Shown here: piece after piece, positions 1 through 12,227 of the stretch
Position numbering within the stretch: the first letter of the stretch is position 1
Layout: each line of letters starts with the position of its first letter
Source of the DNA: Peromyscus leucopus
Taxonomy: Eukaryota; Chordata; Mammalia; Rodentia; Cricetidae
Length of the DNA stretch: 64,000 bases
Direction: 5' to 3'
Assembly (NCBI RefSeq): GCF_004664715.2
Contig: NC_051068.1
Location: forward strand, 51,997,453 to 52,061,452
Notes under the pieces: generated by a model
The model's input: only the letters and a program-made list of their open reading frames with translations
Told to the model about the DNA's origin: nothing
The model's database searches: none
Made by a program: the position numbers and the translations under genes

Positions 1-828
1 AATGGATGAGATCTGCATGAGCAAACTGGACATGGGGAGTGGTGGTAATGAAGGGCAAGGGTCGAGGAAAAGAGAGCTTAGGGGAGCGGGAGACCCCAGC
101 TGGATCAGGAACAGAAAGGGAGAACAAGGAATAAGAGACCATGATAAATGAAGACCCCATGGGAATAGGAAGAAGCAAAGTGCTAGAGAGGTCCCCGGAC
201 ATCCACAAAGATACCTCCACAATAGACTGCTGGCAATGGTTGAGAGAAACCCCGAACTGACCTACTCTGGTGATAGGATGGCCAAACACCCTAACTAGTG
301 ATGGAAGCAGATGCAGAGATCCATGGCTAGGCCGTGGGTGGAGCTCCAGGAGTTCAATCGGTGAGAAAGAGGAGGGATTGTATGAGTGAGAGTTGTTGAG
401 ACCAAGATTGGAAATAGCACAGGTACAGAATAGCCAAACTAGTGGAAACACATGAACTATGAACCAATAGCTGAGGAGCCCCCAACTGGATCAGACCCTC
501 TGGATAAGTGAGACAGTTAATCAGCTTGAACTCTTTGGGAGGCATCCAGGCAGTGGGACCGGGTCCTGTCCTTAGTGCATGAGCTGGCTGTTTGAAACCT
601 GGGGCCTATGCAGGGACACTTGGCTCAGCCTGGGAGGAGAGTACTGGACCAGCCTGGACTGAATCTATGAGTTAGAGCTGAATCCCCAGGAGAGTCCTTG
701 CCCTGGAGGAGATGGAAATGGGGGGCGGGCTGGGAGGAGGGCGGGGCAGGGGGCGGGAGGAGGGAAGACTGGGGAATCCATGGCTGATATGTAATATTAA
801 ATCAAATTATAAAATAAATTAAAAAGGT
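1..828 (+). mobile_element. L1 3' UTR, sense, cut by the window start
   Basis: The sequence matches the 3' UTR of the younger L1s elsewhere in the window almost phrase for phrase (28333-29275 sense; 41893-42424 and 55614-56568 antisense). It carries the G-rich tract near its end and stops in an A/T-rich tail near 800-828. ORF2 would lie left of the window. It has no coding content; a 63-residue minus-strand frame here is a chance frame that recurs in other copies of this UTR. Confidence 0.85.
720..774 (+). other. G-run tract in L1 3' UTR, G-quadruplex potential
   Basis: At least seven runs of three or more G lie within 55 bases, separated by one to about seven bases. This satisfies the usual G-quadruplex pattern of four G3 runs with short loops. 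Polypurine or G-rich tracts are a known feature of rodent L1 3' UTRs. Folding is inferred. Confidence 0.7.
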
Positions 829-964
829 CATTCTTAACATATGGAGAATCTGTTGGTTAAAAATACCATGCATGGACAATTTAGAAATAATTTGTTTATG
901 CAGTGTAAGAATAATTATTAATTAATTAAATGATTAATAATTGAAATTAAGTCTCACAAGAAAA

Positions 965-3820
965 GATGGTTTTGGGGGGGAGGAGTTGTTGAATCTGTAA
1001 ATTGTATTTTGGTAGGGTGTCCGCTTTTACTTTTCAAATCTTACTCATCTATGAGCATGGGAGATTTCTCTATCCTCTGATATCTTCTTCTATTTCTTCC
1101 CTCAATGCCTTAACATTTTTATTTACAGGTCTTTTAATTGCTTGCTTAGAGATAACCTCAAGATATTTTATTTTACAGTTTTGAGGCTATTGTGAAAGAG
1201 ATTCTTTCCCAGAAGGCATCCTCAGTCCTTTGTCATTTGTATATGGGAAGGCTGCTGATATTTGTATGTTGATTTTATATCCTGCTGCAATGTGAAAGCT
1301 TTAATATTTACAACTGTGGAAGTTTCATATTGGATTTTTTTAGAATCTCTTATGTAGACTATCATAATCAGCAATTAAAGATTAAAGATATTGTGACTTC
1401 TTCCTTTCCAATTTGTATGTTTTGATTTCCTTCAGTTGTCTTATTGTGGTAGCTAAGACTTCAAGTACTGTTTTGAGAATAGACATAAAAAGAATATACT
1501 ACATACAATACTATGTCTTATTTATGCTTTTAGTGGAAATACTTTGAATTTGAATCTGTACACATTGATGTCGGTGGTGGCCTTGCTGTAAATTGCTATT
1601 ATTTTGTTGAGCTATGACCCTTCTATTCCCAGTCTCTCCCAGATTTTTATCATCAAGTAGCAGTGTAGGATTCTGTTAAAGGTCTTTTCTTCATTTAAGG
1701 AAATAATCTTATGGATATTTGGTCTTTCAGTCTGTTTACATTTTTGATTATATTTATCTCTTTACTTAGGTAAAGAATCATCCCTACATACCTGCCATGA
1801 AGCCTACTTGATCATTGTGGATAATCTTTTTGTTATGATCATTTGGGGATATCTTGAGAATTTTTGTATCTACATTCATGAAGAAATTTGCATGCAATTT
1901 TCTTTTTTTTATTGGGCAATTATATAGGTTGAGAATATAAGTAATTAACATTTCAAAACAAATTTTACAGTTTTCAATGTTTCTATTTTGTAGAATAATT
2001 TGAAGACTATTAATTCTTATTTGAAACTCTCATAGAATTTCATGTTGAATTCTTCTGGCCCTGAGTTTATCTTCTTTGAGGAAATTTTAATTACTACTTG
2101 TATTTTTCCAAGGTTGCTAGGTCTTTTTACAATACCTATCTTGATTTGACTTTGGTACGTGGTATATATCAAGAAATTCATCCATTTCTTTGAGGTTTTC
2201 CAATTTAGTGGAGTATAGATTTTTAAAATACATTATTATGATTCTTTGAATTTTTTTAGTGTCCATTGTTATGTCTTCTTTTCATCTCTAATTTTATTCA
2301 TTTGGATCTTTTCACTCCATCTTTTCATTATTTGATTAAGGTTTATCTATCAAGTTGATTTTCTCAAAGAACCCTTCATCTCACTGACTATTTTTAATTA
2401 TTTTGTTTCTATTTTGTTCATTTAGCACTGAGTTTGTTTTTTTCTTGACTTGTACTCCTTTGGAGCATTATTTTTTTATTTATTTTTTCTTTTATTCTAG
2501 ATATTTCAGGTATTCCATTAAGTTACTATTATTAAAGCTCCTTAATTTCTTTCTTTTTCTTTTCTTAATGTGCTCACTTAGTTCAATAAACTTGCCTTTT
2601 AGAACCAGCTTCATTGTGTTCCAAAAGTTCAGGCATTTTTTTTTTTCATTTTCATTCAAGTACAAAGCATTTTAATCTGTTTTGACCCATTTTTTATTCA
2701 ATAGTGCATCATTCAATTTTCAGGGGTTTGTAAACTATGTCTTGTTTTTCCTGTTGTTGATACTCCATTTTATTTTCCTTTTTACTTATTTATTTTTATT
2801 CTTCTCTCATACGGTACATCTCAGCAAAATAGATGTCCATAGATATGTGGATTAGTGTCTGGGTCTGCAATTAGAGCTCACTGATCAACTTGTCTGTTTT
2901 TAATGCCAGTATCATTGGATTTTTATTATTATGGCTCTGTAGTACAGCTTGAAATCAGAGACGCTGATCCCCCCAGAAGTTCTTCATAATTGCTCATGAT
3001 CGGTTTAACTATTGTGTTTTTTATTTTGCATTTATTATTATTATTATGCATTTTTAATGCCTGGTTTTCAAATATAATGCAGGGCGTTATTCCGATTTTG
3101 TTTTTACTTTTTTTTTGTTATTTCTGTTGAGACTTGTTTTGTGTGCCAGTATGTGGTCAATGTTGGATGAAGATCAATGAGCTGCTTAAAAGAAGGTATA
3201 GTCTATTGTTTTTCAATGAAATATATATATATATTTCATTATATATTGTATAAATACCTGATAGGTCCATTTTATTTATGACAAAATTTTATTCTAGCAC
3301 TTTTCTGTTTATTTTTTGTCTGGGTGACCTATCTATTGGCGTAAGTATGGTAATGAAGTCACTAATTATCACTGTTTCATAAACATGGCTGCCCTTTTGC
3401 TAGGTACATAAATATTTAGGATCGCAATATCCTAAATGTCTCAGTGGATTTTTCATCTAATGAGTATGTAATGTCCTTCCCTATCTTTTCTTATTATTTT
3501 GTTTTGAATTTTATTTTGTCCCATATTAAAGTGGCCACAGTGCCTTGCTACTTCTATTTATTTGCTTTGGATATCTCTTCCTTCATCCTTTTACCTCGTA
3601 CCCTGAGTTGAGGTTTATACTTGATCAGGTATTTTTCATACATCCAAAGTAGGAATCCTGTTTTCTAGTCCAGTCTTTTTCTCTTTATTGTGGAGTTTAA
3701 ACCATAAATGATGAGAATTACCAATGATTCTTATTGTTTTGTTGTAGTGTTAGATTTTATTCCTTCTTTTAACTTGCTAACTTGAGATCATTTATCCCAT
3801 GTATTTTCTTGGGTGTGGGT
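965..3820 (-). pseudogene. Decayed L1 ORF2 (old antisense L1)
   Basis: Read on the minus strand this aligns by eye with ORF2 of the antisense L1 at 56569-60850, in the same order, starting downstream of the reverse-transcriptase motif and running to the ORF2 start. The left end (985-1080) matches 57925-58020. The position equivalent to the catalytic FADD motif (about 1357-1372) is scrambled, and stops and frameshifts occur throughout; no frame exceeds about 90 codons. The part encoding the ORF2 C-terminus is missing at the left. ORF2 would encode endonuclease and reverse transcriptase; this copy cannot. Confidence 0.8.
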
Positions 3821-3829
3821 AGTGTCTTC

Positions 3830-4905
3830 AAAGTGAAATTTTCCTTCTAGATCCTTTTTGAGAGATGCATTTGTGGACAGATACTGGTTAAATATGGAGT
3901 GTTTTTCTTTCTCTATCTATTGTTATTGAACACTTTGCTGGGAATCTGGGCTGCTACTTGTGGTCCCTTAGAGTTTGATGTAGATTTGTGTAGGAGCATC
4001 TGGTTTTAGATTCTTCTTTGAGAAAGCAGATGTTATTCTAATGGGTCTACCTTTGTTACTAGGTATTTTCTCTTTGGAGCTTTTAATAATATTCTTGATC
4101 TTTTCTTTACACTTAGTTGTTTTTTTTCCTTATTATGTGTCATTGGGACTTTCTTTTCTGGTTAATCTACTTTGTGTGTGTGTAGGCTTCTTATATCTTT
4201 CTTGGTATCTCCTTCTGTAGAGAAATTTTCTTCTATTATTTTATTGAAAATATTTTCTTTGCCTTTGAACTAGATTTCTTTCTCCTTTCTCTATTCATAT
4301 TAATTGAAGATGTTTTCATAAATTTGCTCACTTGTTTTGTCTTTGATTTTTGGTGTTATTTGTCTTTTGATTTTGTTTTTTGGATTTGACATATTTTTTT
4401 TTAAAAATTATGTATCCATTTTTCTATTTTATAAGCAGTTCCTGAGGTTCTGATTTCCATATCTTGTACTGTGTTGATGATGCATACCTTTGGATTTCGT
4501 CTGGGCTCCCAATTTTTGTCATTTCCAGTTTTACCTCAGTTTGGGTTTTCTTTAGTAATTCTCTTTAACTTTTATGTCTTGAATTGTTTTCTTCCTTTTA
4601 TTTTACTCTTTGTGTTTCCATAATTTAATTAATGGATTTATTCATATCCTTTTGGAAATCCTGGAACATATTCATAATGACTATTTTAAAGTCCTTGTCT
4701 TGTGCTGCAGCTGTATTGCATTTCTCAGGTCCTGCTTTCATATGGTTTCCTGGTTCTGATGGAAGCATATTGCTTTGTATGTTAATAATTCTGGTTTTGT
4801 GCTGATATCTAGGCATCTGAGTGTGGGATGATTGTGATCCTAGTTTATATATCTGGGCGTGTCTTTGTCGGGTGGACTTTCTACTCTCTGATTCTATTGC
4901 CATCT
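3830..4905 (-). pseudogene. Decayed L1 ORF1 (same old L1)
   Basis: The minus-strand frame at 4625-4903 (92 residues) ends in a stretch (FQDFQKDMNKSIN) resembling the start of the rodent L1 ORF1 coiled coil. Around 4010-4060 the sequence matches the C-terminal-domain coding region also seen at 60910-60970. Here, unlike in the younger copy, the following C-terminal-domain sequence (3830-4020) is still recognisable. ORF1 encodes the trimeric RNA-binding chaperone of the L1 particle. Stops interrupt it. Confidence 0.7.
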
Positions 4906-5019
4906 CCAGATCTTAGGAATGTAAGATTGTAGCTAGAGTTTTCCTGCCTGGCCCACAGTCAGGACAATTCTTTGTCACCCGCCAGTCCCACAGCTGCTCA
5001 GACCCAACCAAGTAAACAC

Positions 5020-5345
5020 AGAGACTTATATTGCTTACAAACTGTATGGCCATGGCAGGCTTCTTGCTAACTGTTCTTATATCTTAAATTAATCCATTTC
5101 CACAAATCTATACCTTGCCACATGGCTCATGGCTTACCGCATTTTCACATGCTGCTTGTCCTGGCAGGCGGCTGGCAGTGACTCCTTTTGCCTTCCTGAT
5201 CTTTTATTTCTCCTCTCTGTTAGTCCCGCCTATACTTCCTGCCTAGCCACGGCCAATCAGATTTTATTTATTGACCAATCAAAGCAACTTGACATACAGA
5301 CCATCCCACAGCACAGCCAAGTGCAGACCATCTGAGACACCTGCA
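5020..5345 (-). mobile_element. LTR-like repeat fragment, third copy of the 45.9-47.3 kb family
   Basis: The reverse complement matches the right part of the repeat at 46940-47230: the segment around the ATGGCCATGGCAGGCTTCTT block, the 'ccttgccacatggctcatgg' block, and the purine-rich part. It lies just beyond the 5' side of the old antisense L1 and probably inserted there. An LTR of an ERVK/mys-like family is my best guess at the class. Confidence 0.6.
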
Positions 5346-6035
5346 CTCAGGCTTGTGGTCCTAATTATTTTCTATGCAGACCTGCTGGGTAAAGCCATGA
5401 GGAACCCAAGAACAGGCTCCCACAGGACATATAGAACATCCCACAGCACTAGATGGCTGTAGGTTGCCTAGTTCTGAGGACATCTGAGTCCATACTAGGT
5501 GTGGCTACTGAAAGTCCTGGACAGAACATATTTGCAGGTATTGGAGGTTGTCATACAGGATTAAGAATGATCTAGAATAGGAGTGGAGGGGGGTGAATTG
5601 ATTCCCAGGAAGGAGGAAAATAGATTCTGCCAAGGGGTTTGTTGAACCCAGGGACTGGAGTCAGAAAGAGGACAAGCCATTGCAAGCAGACTGCTACAGG
5701 GTTGGTGATGTGACTGGGGAAATTAAAATGAGGGAAGGAAAACAGAGTGAAGATTACCAGTCTGTTTCCCAGGCTAGCATCTTCTCAGGTACAAAATGCT
5801 TCCACATATTGGTGACTGACACAAAAGGGGTAGGAGCAAGTGATTGTTTTTATTAAAAGTACTTCAAATATGGGTTTCTGGGCCTGGCAGGCCACAGAGG
5901 ATAAACACACCTCCACTCCAGGTCTCTAGACCAGGGGTAGGAAGAATTCACCCACGATCCTCTTATGGTTTCTAGGTCTGGTGGCCTGCAGCAGACTGGC
6001 CATCATTTTGGTAAGTGAATACAGGGTGTTGAAAT

Positions 6036-6162
6036 GGGAGAAAGGGAGACAGAGAGACAGAGAGACAGAGAGGCAGAGAAACATAGAGACAGTGACAGAC
6101 AGAGACAGACAGACAGAGACAGACAGACAGAGACACAGAGAGAGACAGAGAGGCAGAAGGGT
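6036..6162 (+). repeat. Purine microsatellite (GACAGA/GAGACA)n
   Basis: Imperfect repeats of GACAGA and GAGACAGA run for about 125 bases. They generate low-complexity frames on both strands (arginine-rich on plus, serine/leucine/cysteine-rich on minus), which are not genes. Confidence 0.9.
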
Positions 6163-6794
6163 TCCTGTGTTATGGAAAGAAGTAGAACTGAAGCTTTAAG
6201 TTCAGTGAGGACCAGGTTGAGGCAGATGGCCTGCTTGTCATGCAGGACATGAGTGACAATGGCCATGACTTGTTCTATGTCCTTAATGCAGTTGTGGGGA
6301 TCTGTGTTGATGTCTGCAGCTCCTGTTACCACTGAGGGCCCTGTAGCCCTGGGTATATTACCTGTGTTCATGTGGATATCCAAATATCCAAAGGATGTAC
6401 CCGTAGGTGCCATGCTGATCCAGGATTCCTGCACCACTACCCAGGATTATGGTGATGCCTGGCCCATACTGCTGCCAGAGACTGTATCTGGGTCCATGGC
6501 CTTGCTATGGCTGGGCTCGGAGTTGATGTCTATGATGTCTGGTGACACTGAGAGCTATATAGAGGCCTGAGGTCTGGGCCAACACCTGTAGCCATGATAG
6601 TCTTAGAGGGTCAAGCTGCCACAAAGGCCATAGAGACCTTGGTGGCTTTTGCTGCCACTTGAGGTCAAGGTGTCATAAGGTCACGAAATGTGGACATGGG
6701 CCATGTCTGGGTCCATGATTCTACTGCAGCCAGGGTCTATATTGATGTTTGTAGCTCCAGTTACCATAGAAGGACAGACAGAGGTCTGGGCTAA

Positions 6795-7200
6795 TGAGAT
6801 ATATCCATAGAATCTATTTGATGGTCAAAGGAATTTATTCAGGGTTAACTCACAACCAGAATAAAGGAGTTGATAGCAGAATCCTGGATGGGAGGGGCAC
6901 AGTCCTACATAGTTCTCAGGAGAACTCTGCCTTGATCCGCACCAGCATCCAAGACTGCGAGGTAGCCATAGCAAAGAGAAGAGAGCACACCCTATGTGCA
7001 TCCCAGGTCTTAAGGGTCCCTGGCTGCCACGCCCAAGGGTCAGGCACCTAGAAGCTACCTGCTGCCTCACTAGGGGCAGTTCTTCAGGGTTGGCACAAAC
7101 AACCATCCACTACACTGGGCTGGCACGTGCAGAGAGACGGGCCTTTGAGGGACATGCCACCACTGGGGTCATGCTGATCTGTGTTGTGGAGTATTGAATC
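6795..7200 (-). mobile_element. Possible LTR-like insertion within the GC-rich block
   Basis: The phrase 'aaaggaatttattcagggtt' and the following text resemble the antisense end of a rodent LTR with its polyadenylation signal. The flanking repeat phrases are interrupted across this stretch. No target-site duplication was found, so this is tentative. Confidence 0.25.
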
Positions 7201-8631
7201 ACACTGTGAAACCTGAGACTATATCAATAAAATTAACCTTGGATCAAGGTGTGAAGCCAGCAGCGAGTTCACAGGAATTAGCCATAGCAAGTATAAAGAA
7301 GCCAGGAATACAGATAGCAAGACACAGAGGAAGGAGTATGGAAGGACGTGGAGTCTTATGGTCTTCCGGTTTAGGAATAATAAGGACTTAACTAAGAACT
7401 ACATTTGGCAGCAGTGGCATAGCCACTGCAGATTCTGGAAAAGGAGCTGAGCCAATGGAAAAACAACAGATCTGGTCAATCTGCAGAGCCTACTAGGGCC
7501 ATGATGATATCCAGTCCCGGGCTGTTGCCAAGGACTATTTCTGGGTCATTGGTCATACTGCAGCCTGAGTCTGTGCTGATGTCATTGGCCAGTGTTGCCA
7601 CCAAAGATTGTATTGATGCCCTGGATCTAGGCCGCTACCTGTGTCCTTGTTGGTGCCTGAGGGTTGTACTGCTGTCATCCATTACAGACCTGAATGACAT
7701 GGACTGCCACTGGGAGCCATAGCTGAGGCTATGGGCCGTGTCTTTATCTGTGACCTTGCCGCAACCAGGGTCGGTGCTGATGTCTGAGGCTTCTGTTGTC
7801 AACCAAGGCATGTAGATGTTTGGGATCTGGACCCTTACCTAGGCCACGTTGGGGTTCAAGAGACATGCTGCCATTGGATCCATGCCAATCTGAGTGACTT
7901 TCACTGTCAAGTCGGGCCCCGGCCATGCCATGGCAACATTGGGTACTGTGGTCACACTGTGAGAGAGCTGGCCCTACTCCCCCACCAGCTGCATGAAGCA
8001 CATGGGAGAGCAGACATAGAACCTTGCCTGGCCAGCACATCAGAGCAAATCCTGTTGGTGGGGGCTCTAGTGAGCCAGGCCTGTGGGCATGAGAACAGTA
8101 GAGCTGTCACTGCCCCCTCCCTTATATGCCATGGAGTGGCAAGGGTAAGGGAAATATGAACTGCACCCACCCTTGCCACCTGGGACAGGTGGGAAAGCTG
8201 GCCTTGGGGACATGAGAATGGAAGCGCAAGCCCTTATTCTCACCAAGTGCAGCAATCAGGAGAGTTGACCCTGCACCTCACCTATGTTGGGGTTAATTCT
8301 AACAGTAGAGCTGGCCCTGGTAGGTGAGTGCAGGTGAGATGGACCTGAACTTTAATTTTTATCTTTCTGTTATTGATGTTGTTAAATTTGTAAAGTTCTG
8401 TTTTCCTTGTATTCCTTTTAACTGTTCTCAAACAGTGAGCTTAAATGCCTGGTCTTTTCTATATCTTTTGCTTCCTACCTTTATTTTTTATCACTCTAAT
8501 TTTCTTATTGTAAATTTCTCAAGTAATACATTATTGGGAAAATAAAAATCTCAAAATTTAGAATGAGCTCTTCAATATCTGTAGAATTTACTGAAAATCA
8601 CAGTCAAGTTCTACCCACATGAGAATCTAGT

Positions 8632-8813
8632 AAGGAGGCCTTTTGCCGAGCAGTGGTGGCTCACGCCTTTAATCCCAGCACTCGGGAGGCAGAGCCAGGC
8701 GGATCTCTGTGAGTTCGAGGCCAGCCTGGGCTACCAAGTGAGTTCCAGGAAAGGCACAAAGCTACACAGAGAAACCCTGTCTTGAAAAACCAAAAAAAAA
8801 AAAGGAGGCCTTT
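8632..8813 (+). mobile_element. B1 SINE with 12 bp target-site duplication
   Basis: The B1 body (8645-8801) runs from GCCGAGCAGTGGTGGCTCAC through the A-box/B-box region to an A-rich tail. It is flanked by perfect 12-base duplications AAGGAGGCCTTT at 8632-8643 and 8802-8813. The 3' half (AAAGCTACACAGAGAAACC) is the cricetid-like form. B1 derives from 7SL RNA and is transcribed by Pol III. Confidence 0.95.
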
Positions 8814-9500
8814 CGTTATCTAGGTGCTGTGAGTGAGCACAATTTCTTCATATGGTCTCTAGTATATCACAGTCCCCATTAGTTAAGTAAATGACACTTC
8901 AGAATAAGTTAATTGTGAATTTTGATTACAATGCTTAATTCTATTTATATAAATTTATTAATCAAATTTGAATTGCTTTCTCTAAAAGAAATGGCATTGC
9001 ATTTGCCAAGAGATATAGTAAAGTAGATTTCTATATACCCTATTAACATAAAGCTCAACTTATTCAACATTAAATGTAAAATATGCAAGCTACCACATAC
9101 TTAATGTAGTGTAATTTATTTCAATATATTCCTGGAGGAGTTAATTATTCAGTAGGAATTTCATAATGATAATGAAGTTAGCTTTTTAGAACTATGTCAG
9201 AAAGATGAATTGTAATTCTGAATATATTTTTAAGAGTCAAAATCAGTTATCACAAAAAATTGAAATTAAAATCTTATTATGACATGAAGGGAAAAAGCAT
9301 CAACCCCATGTAATGCTAAACTACTTTCACAGGAAAATTTGGATTCACTTTCATAGCAGCCAAGAATATTTACGTAATTCTAAGTGTGTTATCTCACTGT
9401 ATAATATATTTAACTAACTGTATGGAAATTTATTAAAAACAAAATTATTTATTTTATTTGTAAATAACTTTTATTAAGATATTAATCTTGAAATTATTTC
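8814..9500. other. AT-rich DNA, nothing recognised
   Basis: No repeat family or coding signal that I can name. Confidence 0.6.
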
Positions 9501-9717
9501 AATAAACTCAGAGATGTATGTAGTTCAGTAGAATGAATGCTTGCCGAGCAAAAACAAAACTCTGGATTGATTCACAGCACTGTATGACCTAGATGTGATG
9601 TGTGATGTGATACTTGCCTGCAGAATCAATGCTTGGGGTATCATCATTGGCTACCTGTTGAGTCAAGCTATATCTCCAATACAAGGGATGCTGTCTCAAA
9701 AAAATAAAATAAAATAT
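9500..9717 (+). mobile_element. Diverged ID/B4-type SINE
   Basis: The head resembles an ID element (a GTAGTTCAGTAGAATGAATGCTTGCC-like block), followed by a B1-like end ('gctgtctc') and an A-rich AAAATAAAAT tail at about 9698-9717. An ID-like head joined to a B1-like tail is the structure of B4. It is strongly diverged, so old. Confidence 0.5.
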
Positions 9718-10584
9718 ATCAGTTTATTTATTTTCCAGATCTCATACTTCAATAATGCTGTAGAATTGATAGTGACAAAATTTTGACCATCCTGAATGTT
9801 TTGAAACTTTACACAGGATTTTTTTTATTACTTTTGTACATAGTAATAATTTGATTTACATTTTTAATTCCCATTTTTTGGTTGTAAGAAGAACAACAAA
9901 AGCTCACCTTGAGAATGGTTGTAAATTAAACCTTGGAATACCCTAGATTTCAGTCTGGCCATTTATAAATATTATTATGGACTGTAACATAGAATTATAC
10001 TCATTGAATGTATATTTGGAAATTAAATTACCTTATAAAATGAAAACACATGATCAACAATGATTTGAATATATACATTTATAGAAACCGTTTTTTTTAT
10101 AATGTGCACATATTGTAAACAGCATACATTCTTGCAGTCAACAGCAGAATAAACTCTGTTATATCTGTGTAATGGAATATTAATCAGCTAAAATGAAGTT
10201 TTGTTACATATAAGACAAAATTACTATAGGCCTCACCAAAATTTTAATAATATTCCATAATAATCATTATTATCAATCCTCCCAGAAAAGATTTATGTGG
10301 GAGGCAATCTTGGTCTGATAAGTTTCAAAAAACTTAATTATACACTAAGCATCTCCTCTTAGAACTGATATTTTAACTAAACTTCAATGTGTGCAGAAAA
10401 TTCAAGGAAGGATATTAAACAAAACTGAAAGATGTTTATAAGCTTACAGGCAAAGTACAGCATCATACACTATTGATATATATGTGGCTGTACCTGTTTC
10501 TACATTTGAAAATGAGGATAGAGGACGGGGCTTATTTTGGAAAATACTTGCTGTGCAAGGATAAGAATTTGTTTGTATCAGCAG
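9718..10584. other. AT-rich DNA, nothing recognised
   Basis: No convincing repeat, RNA gene or reading frame. Possible very old repeat remnants are beyond visual detection. Confidence 0.55.
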
Positions 10585-10800
10585 TACCCGAGTAAAAGTT
10601 GGACGTGGTTGCATGTACCTGCAACCTAAATGCTAGGTGTATTGAGCCGAGAAGATTGGTGAAGCTTGCCTGCCAGAGAGTCTGGACAATTGATGATTTC
10701 CAGGCTCAGGGAAAGACCCTGTTTTAACATTTTAACTGAGAGTGATTGAGGTTGACTTTTGATCACACAGACACACATAACAATGTACTCATATAATACA
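10585..10800 (+). mobile_element. B4 SINE, diverged
   Basis: The order of blocks fits B4: a 'ggacgtggttgcatgtacctg' head, a middle 'ccaggctcagggaaagaccctg', then a purine stretch, a 'gaggttgacttttgatc' block and an 'acacagacacacata' end. Confidence 0.6.
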
Positions 10801-11207
10801 TATAAATACTCACTTTTTAATGAAAAATTTGATGTGATGAAATCCAATGTTCTAAAGATTGAAACAAATAAGGAGAGTTTATAATATTTAATCTGATTTC
10901 AGTTTCCAGATATCTAATATTTATTAGCAGCAAGTAGTAGCTATAAGATATGTGTAAGCACAGAAATTAAATAATTTAATTTGTATTTTAGGAAATTTAT
11001 CTTATTAGAAATTGGAAAGAGCATTTGTCAGGACATTAATGTCTACATGGCCTGAGATAATATTAAAAAATTTTATCCTAGATGCTAATATCCAATGACA
11101 TTAGAAACTGTAGTAGCAATATATGCAACTTCTATTAAGTCTAACATACATAATCTGAGGGAAAAATAGCTCTGGAAGAAAACAGATAATCTGGGAATAT
11201 ACTCTTA
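10801..11207. other. AT-rich DNA, nothing recognised
   Basis: No identifiable feature. Confidence 0.55.
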
Positions 11208-11423
11208 GCTTTTCTTTATTTTCTTTTTTCTTTTTTTTTTTTTTTTTTTTTTTTTTTGGTTTTTTCGAGACAGGGTTTCTCTGTGTAGCTTTGCGCCTTT
11301 CCTGGAGCTCACTTGGTAGCCCAGGCTGGCCTCGAACTCACAGAGATTCGTCTGGCTCTGCCTCCTGATTGCTGGGATTAAAGGCGTGCACCACCACGCC
11401 CGGCTCGCTTTTCTTTATTTTCT
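11208..11423 (-). mobile_element. B1 SINE, antisense, with 17 bp target-site duplication
   Basis: The body and a T-run of over 30 bases (the A-tail on the minus strand) lie between perfect 17-base duplications GCTTTTCTTTATTTTCT at 11208-11224 and 11407-11423. The long tail and intact duplication suggest a fairly recent insertion. Confidence 0.95.
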
Positions 11424-11607
11424 AACATTGTCATCTTCACATGTCAATGAACAAGCTAGGAGACACACTGATATTAATCATATGTTAGCCCAGAACTCAG
11501 GAATGTTAGGAGGAAAAGGGAAATAGATTATGAGCCCCAATATATGATTGGTAAAACAGAAAATGCATAAAATATTGAAGACATTCAAGGGAATCATGTT
11601 AGAATGG

Positions 11608-11712
11608 ACAGAGAGAAGAAGAGGAAGAACAAGAAGAAATAAAAGAAACTAAAGAATGAGAAGGAGAAGGAGGATGAATAGGAAAAGGATGAAAAAGAGA
11701 AGAGATAGATAA
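11608..11712 (+). repeat. GA-rich low-complexity tract
   Basis: Almost pure purine on the plus strand. It gives a serine/phenylalanine-rich minus-strand frame that is not a gene. Confidence 0.85.
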
Positions 11713-11832
11713 AAAGATAATGTTCTGTACCAGACATTAAGAATGACAAGACATGTTTTTCAGTCAAGAACAACAATTAGAGGTGATTTTTCTGAATCTA
11801 AATAGAAAAGTGTCCTCAATAAAAAAAGAAAA

Positions 11833-11940
11833 TTCCAGCACTCAGGAGGCAGGGCCAGGTGGATCTGAGGTTGAGACCAGCCTTTTCTACAGAGTGAGTT
11901 TCAGAATGGTCAGGACTATGAGAGAAAATGTCCAACAAAA
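11833..11940 (+). mobile_element. B1 SINE, 5'-truncated and diverged
   Basis: Starts inside B1 at 'ccagcactcaggaggcag' and runs to a degraded A-rich end, after which a TGA/ATG microsatellite begins. The microsatellite probably grew from the SINE tail. Confidence 0.75.
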
Positions 11941-11944
11941 CCAA

Positions 11945-11985
<41 letters not shown>

Positions 11986-11986
11986 A
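11945..11986 (+). repeat. (ATG)n microsatellite
   Basis: About 13 perfect ATG units. They produce a poly-methionine frame on plus and a poly-isoleucine frame on minus; neither is a gene. Confidence 0.95.
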
Positions 11987-12227
11987 GAAAAATCAGTCAT
12001 GAATATGCAGGGAACAAGTAACACATAAAAATAGAAATAATTCTGTCTTAATCTAAACTTTGCAATGAAAGGTGCCAAGCTACAGTAAGATACATACTAA
12101 ATTAGAAAGTATTCAGCCTATAATAAATAGAGAATAAACCACTGTAATATGAATGTGAAAATAGGAAATTTAAAAAATTAAACAATTTAAAATATTAGGC
12201 AATTTAATAAAAACAAAAGAAAATATA

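Larger units (their letters stand above)
5346..8335. repeat. GC-rich block with degenerate internal repeats; possible old L1 5' UTR
   Basis: This 3 kb is clearly more GC-rich than its surroundings. Phrases recur with variation, such as 'ctgggtccatg...ctgcagccaggg...gatgtctg...gttaccac' near 6300, 6490, 6710, 7550 and 7760, and 'gagctggccctg'-like units after 7965. Such arrays occur in the 5' UTRs of old rodent L1s. The position, on the 5' side of the antisense L1 at 965-4905, fits that reading. It may also hold separate LTR pieces. Frames of 60-144 codons here show no recognisable domain. Confidence 0.4.

Noticed and set aside
6003..6437. 144-codon minus-strand frame
   Set aside because: Its C-terminal part is the reverse of a GACAGA microsatellite, and the rest lies in a degenerate repeat block; no domain and no conserved start context.
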